7,989 nucleotides of DNA from Paracoccaceae bacterium (GTDB lineage Bacteria; Pseudomonadota; Alphaproteobacteria; Rhodobacterales; Rhodobacteraceae): the NCBI GenBank assembly GCA_011525185.1, contig WTIQ01000274.1, positions 1 to 7,989 on the forward strand, given 5' to 3'. Position numbers and translations under genes: made by a program. Of the stretch, positions 6,001 through 7,989 are shown in pieces (the stretch's first letter is position 1; every line of letters begins with the position of its first letter). The notes under the pieces were generated by a model. That model was not told the DNA's origin. It made no database searches and worked only from the letters and a program-made list of their open reading frames with translations.

Positions 6001-7989
6001 TGTAAGATACTTCCTCGATGAAGTCAGCAATGTCATCAATACAATCCTGTGGGTCACCAGTTGGAGTGGTGAATCCAGGGTTAGTTGCTAGCATTCTAGC
6101 GTATGCTTCTGCAGCAATTAGATTCTTATTAGCAACAATCAGGTTGCGAGCATCACCACCACGATCAGTTACAGGATCTGGTTCTTCGTATGTAATAGTT
6201 TGATCATAAGTTTGTGTGAGACCATGAGCACCAGTGACCAGAACCTTCTGGTTTCTCATGACCTGTGCTGCCATGAACTTCGCCTGTTCAAAGACATACA
6301 GAGTCTCTACTTCCTCACCAGATACATGTGCTCCAGTGACATAGGAGTATGCTGCATCCCAAGTCTTATCGTTGCCACCATATGCTAGGTTGTCAGCAAC
6401 TGCTTCTAGAAGATCAACAACATCATCGATGCAGTTGACATTGCCGCCAGGAATAGTGAATGCTGGATATCTCTGAAGCATTCTTTCGACTGCTTCGTTA
6501 GCGATAAGATTCTTGTTAGCAAGAATCAGATCACGAGCATCACCATTGCGGTCCTTAACTAGTTCAGGGTCAACATAAGTGATAGATGTATCCTTAGTCT
6601 GAGATAGACCATGTGTGCCATAGACAAATACATCTTCATTACGCATGACTTGAATCGCCATGTCTCTAGCGTACTCAAAGACACGGACAGATTCTGCCTC
6701 TTCACCAGCGATATGTGCGCCAGTTTCATACAGATATGCTGCATCCCATACTTCATCATTACCACCGTAAGCGGTGTTCTCTGCAACTGCCTCAAGTACA
6801 TCGACAACATCATCAATGCAGTTTACATCTCCATTTGGAACAGAGAATCCAGGGAAGTCGAGATGCATTCTCGCTACTGCTTCAGCAGCGATGAAGTTTT
6901 TGTTAGCAAGAATCAAGTTGCGAGCGTCACCATTACGGTCGCCAACTAGTTTCTTAGTAGAATAGGTTGCTTTCTGACCCAGTTCAATCTCAGTAGCACT
7001 AACAACACGCTTAACATATGTGTCATTAGGGATAACTGGAGATGCAGGGCGAGTTGCACCATTGTTTAGTTTACCATCAGTGAACTGCGAAGGATCGTAG
7101 TCTGCAACCAGCATACCCTGAACAACGCCAGAGGTATCACCGATGTCAACAATCGCAGAAGATGCAGTTGTAGCGGAACCTGTACGCAGATAAGAGAAGT
7201 TTCTCATCGCTGCGATTGCCAGATCTCTAGCGTAGTCGTAACCCTCTAGAGTTTCTGTCAGTTCACCAGTAATATAAGACAGACTGTTACCAACATAGTA
7301 AGACTCTGCTGCCTGAATAGTGTTGATGTTACCACCAAGTCTCAAGTCTTGTACAGTAGCATCGATTAGATAACCGATGTCACGACGGCACTTCTCAATA
7401 GTAATGCCTTGCTTGTCTAGTAGATATGGATACTTGTTAGTGATGTAACCATATGCTTCTTCTGCAATGAAGAGTTTGTTCTCTTCGATTCTATCTGCAG
7501 CGTCAAGGTTCTTGTGGTTGATAGTGACACCTGCTGGATTCAGGATGTCTGCAGATGCAGTAAACTTCTTAAATCCATTTGGAGATAGAGTTGCACTGAA
7601 GATATTGCTGCCACCAGCAACTCTAGGAATCAGTTTGACATATAGTTTTTCATCAGATCTAGCACCGATTCTGAATCCATCGATGGATGCAGCAGGGCGA
7701 ACTCTGGGGTTGTAACCCTCGTCGTCACCGAGATAAATCTTGGTCTGATCAGTTTGTGTGTTGCGGTTCTTAGTCGCAGGAATATCAAGAGTGTAGTATG
7801 CAGAACGCTTGATATTACCAGAGGTTGTGTCAACAACCTTAGGTGGAATGATGTCTGTGACATAACCACCTTTGTCCTGACTGAATGCAAATCCTTTGAA
7901 ACCGATTGCGTGCAGTGAGGTGTTACCGAAGTTAGAGTTAGAGTTGGTGATAGACATGTCACCACCCGACTCCATCAGGAAGTGATCAG
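1..7989 (-). CDS. Giant phage virion structural protein, internal fragment (both ends outside window)
   Basis: One frame stays open for 2662 codons (7987 down to 2) and fills the whole window. I translated it by hand throughout and met no stop. The product is a mosaic: an Asn-rich beta region, six helical modules of about 130 residues, five Cys-containing 36-residue modules, two large mixed domains, and a beta-rich, fibre-like C-terminal part. Several segments match, from memory, structural proteins of T4-like marine cyanophages. The role is therefore inferred to be a tail, baseplate or fibre component of the virion; no enzymatic motif was seen. ATG codons exist near the upstream edge (window residues 5 and 11), but the frame is open above them and the first has no ribosome binding site. 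The second has only a weak GGTGG upstream and sits inside a beta motif, so the start is probably outside. The fragment alone is about twice the length of T4 gp34 (about 1290 residues). Host and exact virion location are not shown by the sequence. Confidence 0.9.
2..688 (-). other. Protein region: fibre-shaft-like beta region with Gly hinge (residues 2434-2662)
   Basis: Two copies of a tail-fibre motif are visible: ANLDVVGTAFISGKKV and, after GRVGINVTNAELDRALVVDG, ESRFTGDARFQEDIEVHGGG. The V-G-I-x-x-T/N followed by L-x-V-x-G-x-x-x-x-x-G is widespread in phage fibres and adhesins. A run of four Gly (residues 2530-2533, bases 400-389) follows, then short Thr/Asn/Gly-rich strands (TLGTFNLVTDSPFIGTLNVG, NFAGTANILN, KVTIGGAYNNN). 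The frame leaves the window still open, so more shaft or a tip domain should follow. Confidence 0.6.
689..1714 (-). other. Protein region: beta-rich repeat domains (residues 2092-2433)
   Basis: After an acidic stretch (SADDDETLGNLV) come short fibre-like beta strands with similar spacing, TFDTPVTFNEYITVNGG and STFNSPVLINVLG. They are followed by a domain with DGQPYKIQTHIVG, AGDMLLKGESVGQSASLGWI and LEWAGSLTNDLLGVTAGSEI. The part around RISGVTDSQLDGTWQVISNG reads like a small immunoglobulin-like or carbohydrate-binding-type beta sandwich, but no specific family can be named. It ends with WTTTIGDYRLGVNTVARSD. Confidence 0.45.
1715..1927 (-). other. Protein region: conserved beta segment with GFGPGNYSTGLP (residues 2021-2091)
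   Basis: The segment reads RRPSIARAGNHTFEYLGFGP, then GNYSTGLPARQEVVLTPTQD, and ends with GGLVFYTGLNSNGDLYIGNR. I recall this combination (RPS, H-T-x-E-Y-x-G-x-G-P-G-N-Y-S, then VxYTGLNSxGDxYIGN) in many structural proteins of marine T4-like phages, so it is the best single marker of family here. Alternating hydrophobic residues and Gly/Asn turns suggest a compact beta domain. Confidence 0.65.
1928..3091 (-). other. Protein region: second mixed domain (residues 1633-2020)
   Basis: It starts GITQSEFDTANLNADVAYDP and includes SMTIESGRYFTAADNNDYLE, beta-rich strands, a helix-like FSDLLADPDFGKSLYIKDLI, then YYRQNGAPIYTVTPGD. The best-conserved part by my recollection is FDVEEVQRRIFGQQDGIYYL followed by TAVRGNISPFPRGAG, NFRNFKFSQPISKLYPLNYK and NDPLWYQ. 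It closes with polar DRKIPIAGDSTVVTDQRYYV. No cysteine was read. Its role in the virion is unknown; a baseplate or tail-surface domain is inference. Confidence 0.55.
3092..4213 (-). other. Protein region: large mixed domain (residues 1259-1632)
   Basis: It begins LAARATVWTLNNNGANPHDL, continues with ETGTPVRLVPRPRYD and LPNGFETNEKYYVIAPGR, then a Lys/Ala helix (MLASSKENAAAGIYIH), LDDNYDLHQYSCELDG (Cys 1394, the only cysteine outside the repeats), and beta-rich stretches. Further on are FDPSYQNPGTTPAIYGKWYL, DRIYRLRYVIPSYLQSARDP and KLVPQKLVLKPVSGS. I recognise this order of motifs from giant cyanomyovirus structural proteins, from memory only. The H-x-L-x-T-G-x-P-V-R pattern is one often seen in phage tail beta domains. 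The boundaries are approximate and no enzyme motif is visible. Confidence 0.6.
4229..4336 (-). repeat. Repeat R6: detached, diverged copy of the 36-residue module
   Basis: Residues 1218-1253, TYPECVDQASTIRQYFANIS and onward. Cys 1222 is again fifth in the unit, followed by the same acidic-then-hydrophobic helix spacing (CVDQASTI compared with CQNVASTI in R5). It is separated from R5 by 46 residues, so it belongs to the family but not to the uninterrupted array. Confidence 0.6.
4337..4474 (-). other. Protein region: Ser/Thr/Asn-rich linker between R5 and R6 (residues 1172-1217)
   Basis: The stretch contains FGPSINANSSSTNSYLYFTL and then VYSSTVPTVDETITQHT. It is rich in small polar residues with one short beta-like stretch, has no Cys, and does not align with the repeats. 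It probably acts as a flexible or extended connector. Confidence 0.5.
4475..5014 (-). repeat. Tandem array of five 36-residue Cys repeats (R1-R5), 108-bp period
   Basis: Units start at 5014, 4906, 4798, 4690 and 4582, exactly 108 bp apart with no indel. The pattern is S-x-G-S-C-[EQ]-[DN]-x(2)-[ST]-[TS]-[LI]-x-T-L, then a hydrophobic stretch such as TIVTDAV, a short Asn/Pro-containing loop, and a closing [VI]-x-R-T. Cysteines are residues 996, 1032, 1068, 1104 and 1140, always the fifth residue. R1 (ANPACQNEAAAITSL) is the most diverged; R2 and R3 share SCEDVRS, and R4 and R5 share TLFKI. Each unit looks like one long amphipathic helix and a turn. I recall similar Cys-helix repeats in cyanophage structural proteins, with no known function. 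Confidence 0.88.
4769..4900 (-). repeat. Near-identical 24-bp direct repeat inside R2 and R3
   Basis: Positions 4877-4900 and 4769-4792 differ at a single base and are 108 bp apart. They encode the GSCEDVRS part of R2 and R3. The single difference is silent (GAG or GAA for Glu), so this short stretch is conserved in protein and almost identical in DNA. Confidence 0.85.
5015..5386 (-). repeat. Repeat U5: last helical module, shortened tail
   Basis: Residues 868-991 (124 residues). It opens DKAADAKNLILANKQFIAE, so the DR(N/G)GDAR start has drifted. It keeps NCTDDIMDVIE (Cys 908), LAFGGNDRTWDAANLY, TGAH, ARDIM and VMRNE. The HGLTQ landmark is replaced by TNLTQ, and the unit ends after LTITVDT, where the first 36-residue repeat begins without a linker. 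Confidence 0.8.
5387..5776 (-). repeat. Repeat U4: 130-residue helical module with two cysteines
   Basis: Residues 738-867, the same length as U3 and its closest relative: it shares DRGGDAR, NPQDCIDDI, VQGAHVA and GSHGLTQ. Cysteines 779 and 825 are at the same unit positions (42 and 88) as in U3. On the DNA, stretches such as 5773-5788 recur exactly at 6163-6178, one 390-bp period away, which supports tandem duplication of the pair. Confidence 0.85.
5777..6166 (-). repeat. Repeat U3: 130-residue helical module with two cysteines
   Basis: Residues 608-737. It opens DRGGDARNLIVANKNLIAAE and has one residue more than U1/U2, in the loop before the Cys (GDPQDC, where U1 has GDVNC). Cys 649 is the family cysteine; Cys 695 (ETIECF) is extra and shared only with U4. 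The other landmarks are present: LAYGGND, VQGAHVAGEE, ARDMM, AMRNQ and HGLTQ. It is closest to U4. Confidence 0.85.
6167..6553 (-). repeat. Repeat U2: 129-residue helical module
   Basis: Residues 479-607, the same length as U1. It opens DRNGDARDLILANKNLIA, nearly identical to U1, and keeps NCIDDVVD (Cys 519, unit position 41), LAYGGND, WDAA, TGAH, QVMRN and HGLTQ. The tail TITYEEPDPVT is closer to U3 and U4 than to U1, so U2 is intermediate in sequence as well as in place. Confidence 0.85.
6554..6940 (-). repeat. Repeat U1: 129-residue helical module
   Basis: Residues 350-478. It starts at DRNGDARNLILANKNFIAAE and carries all family landmarks: ANK, AEAxxRM, PGF, NCIDDV (Cys 390, unit position 41), YGGND, WDAAYLY, TGAH, FEYARDM, VMRN, HGLSQ and TSITY. 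Long amphipathic stretches with few beta-formers suggest about four alpha helices separated by Gly/Pro turns. U2 starts directly after it, with no linker. Confidence 0.85.
6941..7504 (-). repeat. Repeat U0: diverged first copy of the 130-residue helical module, with a beta insertion
   Basis: Residues 162-349. The order of landmarks matches U1-U5: a helix with ENKLFIAEEAYGYI (compare ANKNFIAAEAVARM), the Cys helix KCRRDIGYLIDA with RLGGN (compare NCIDDVVDVLEA with AYGGN), a Tyr-ending helix, then YDYARDLAIAAMRN (compare FEYARDMAIQVMRN). The C-x-R-D-I-G-Y form is one I recall as common in cyanomyovirus structural proteins. After the MRN landmark U0 departs from the others: residues 280-341 are beta-like, with VDIGDTSGVVQGMLV and YVKRVVSATEIELGQKAT, instead of the HGL(T/S)Q tail. 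The copy is 188 residues long because of this insert. Confidence 0.75.
7505..7987 (-). other. Protein region: Asn-rich beta segment and following beta domain (residues 1-161)
   Basis: The region opens with ITNSNSNFGNTSLHAIGFKG (residues 13-32). Its alternating Ser/Asn and Gly turns resemble the Asn-ladder turns of right-handed beta-helix proteins, and I recall similar segments in cyanophage structural proteins. It continues with alternating hydrophobic/polar stretches (VTDIIPPKVVDTTSG, YYTLDIPATKN), then SIDGFRIGARSDEKLYVKLI and a short polar stretch ending in INHKNL just before the helical repeats. No Cys is present. A beta-helix fold is inference; the domain is cut by the window edge. Confidence 0.5.

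Noticed and set aside
4475..6940. Repeats considered as a CRISPR array or non-coding satellite
   Set aside because: Periods are multiples of three, similarity is much higher at protein than at DNA level, and there are no short identical repeats with unique spacers.
6611..6949. Plus-strand ORF of 112 codons, and the overlapping one at 6774-6965
   Set aside because: They lie antisense to repeat units U1 and U2, and their products have no recognisable motif. The opposite strand has a clear repeat family with conserved protein landmarks.
7630..7965. Minus-strand ORF of 111 codons, and similar ones at 3157-3465, 3469-3678, 3679-4023, 6559-6816 and 58-243
   Set aside because: They are in a different frame from the giant gene on the same strand and give low-complexity products. 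The giant frame gives coherent conserved motifs across the same bases.
7955..7975. Possible gene start at ATG codons (window residues 5 and 11)
   Set aside because: The frame is open upstream. The first ATG has no ribosome binding site; the second has a weak GGTGG but falls inside a beta motif that reads as protein interior.
1..7989. T4-type late promoters (TATAAATA) or hairpin-plus-T-run terminators inside the window
   Set aside because: I did not see the promoter octamer on either strand or a convincing GC hairpin followed by a T run, which fits an intragenic window.

Overview
The window is the interior of one very large gene on the minus strand. Reading the reverse complement in the frame whose first full codon is 7987-7985 gives 2662 codons down to 4-2 without a stop. 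Neither the true start nor the stop lies in the window, so a search for complete ATG-to-stop ORFs misses the gene. Every short complete ORF in the window, on either strand, is a shadow of this frame. I found no second gene, RNA gene, promoter, terminator, CRISPR array or insertion sequence.

The protein looks like a giant virion structural protein (tail, baseplate or fibre associated) of a T4-like marine cyanophage. This rests on its size, its mosaic of beta-rich and repeated modules rich in Gly, Asn, Thr and Ser, and segments I recognise from memory as recurrent in cyanomyovirus structural proteins (CRRDIGYLIDA, GFGPGNYSTGLP, HDLETGTPVRL, YYLTAVRGNISPFP). By eye the base composition is in the mid 40s percent GC, which fits a Synechococcus phage better than the more AT-rich Prochlorococcus phages. 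The host is inference.

Layout in protein order, which runs from high to low coordinates (window residue 1 = 7987): (1) residues 1-161, an Asn-rich beta segment followed by a beta domain; (2) residues 162-991, six tandem copies (U0-U5) of a probably alpha-helical module of about 130 residues; (3) residues 992-1171, five tandem copies (R1-R5) of a 36-residue module with one Cys each and an exact 108-bp period, followed by a Ser/Thr-rich linker and a sixth diverged copy (R6, residues 1218-1253); (4) residues 1259-1632, a large mixed domain; (5) residues 1633-2020, a second mixed domain; (6) residues 2021-2091, a conserved beta segment; (7) residues 2092-2433, beta-rich repeats; (8) residues 2434-2662, a fibre-shaft-like region with a Gly hinge, running off the window.

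The most interesting part is the double repeat array at 7504-4475. Of the 15 cysteines I read in the protein, 14 sit inside repeat units at fixed register. Both repeat types carry a Cys followed by a similar acidic and hydrophobic helix, so the short repeat may be a cut-down form of the core of the long one. Nucleotide-level similarity between some neighbouring units points to fairly recent tandem duplication.
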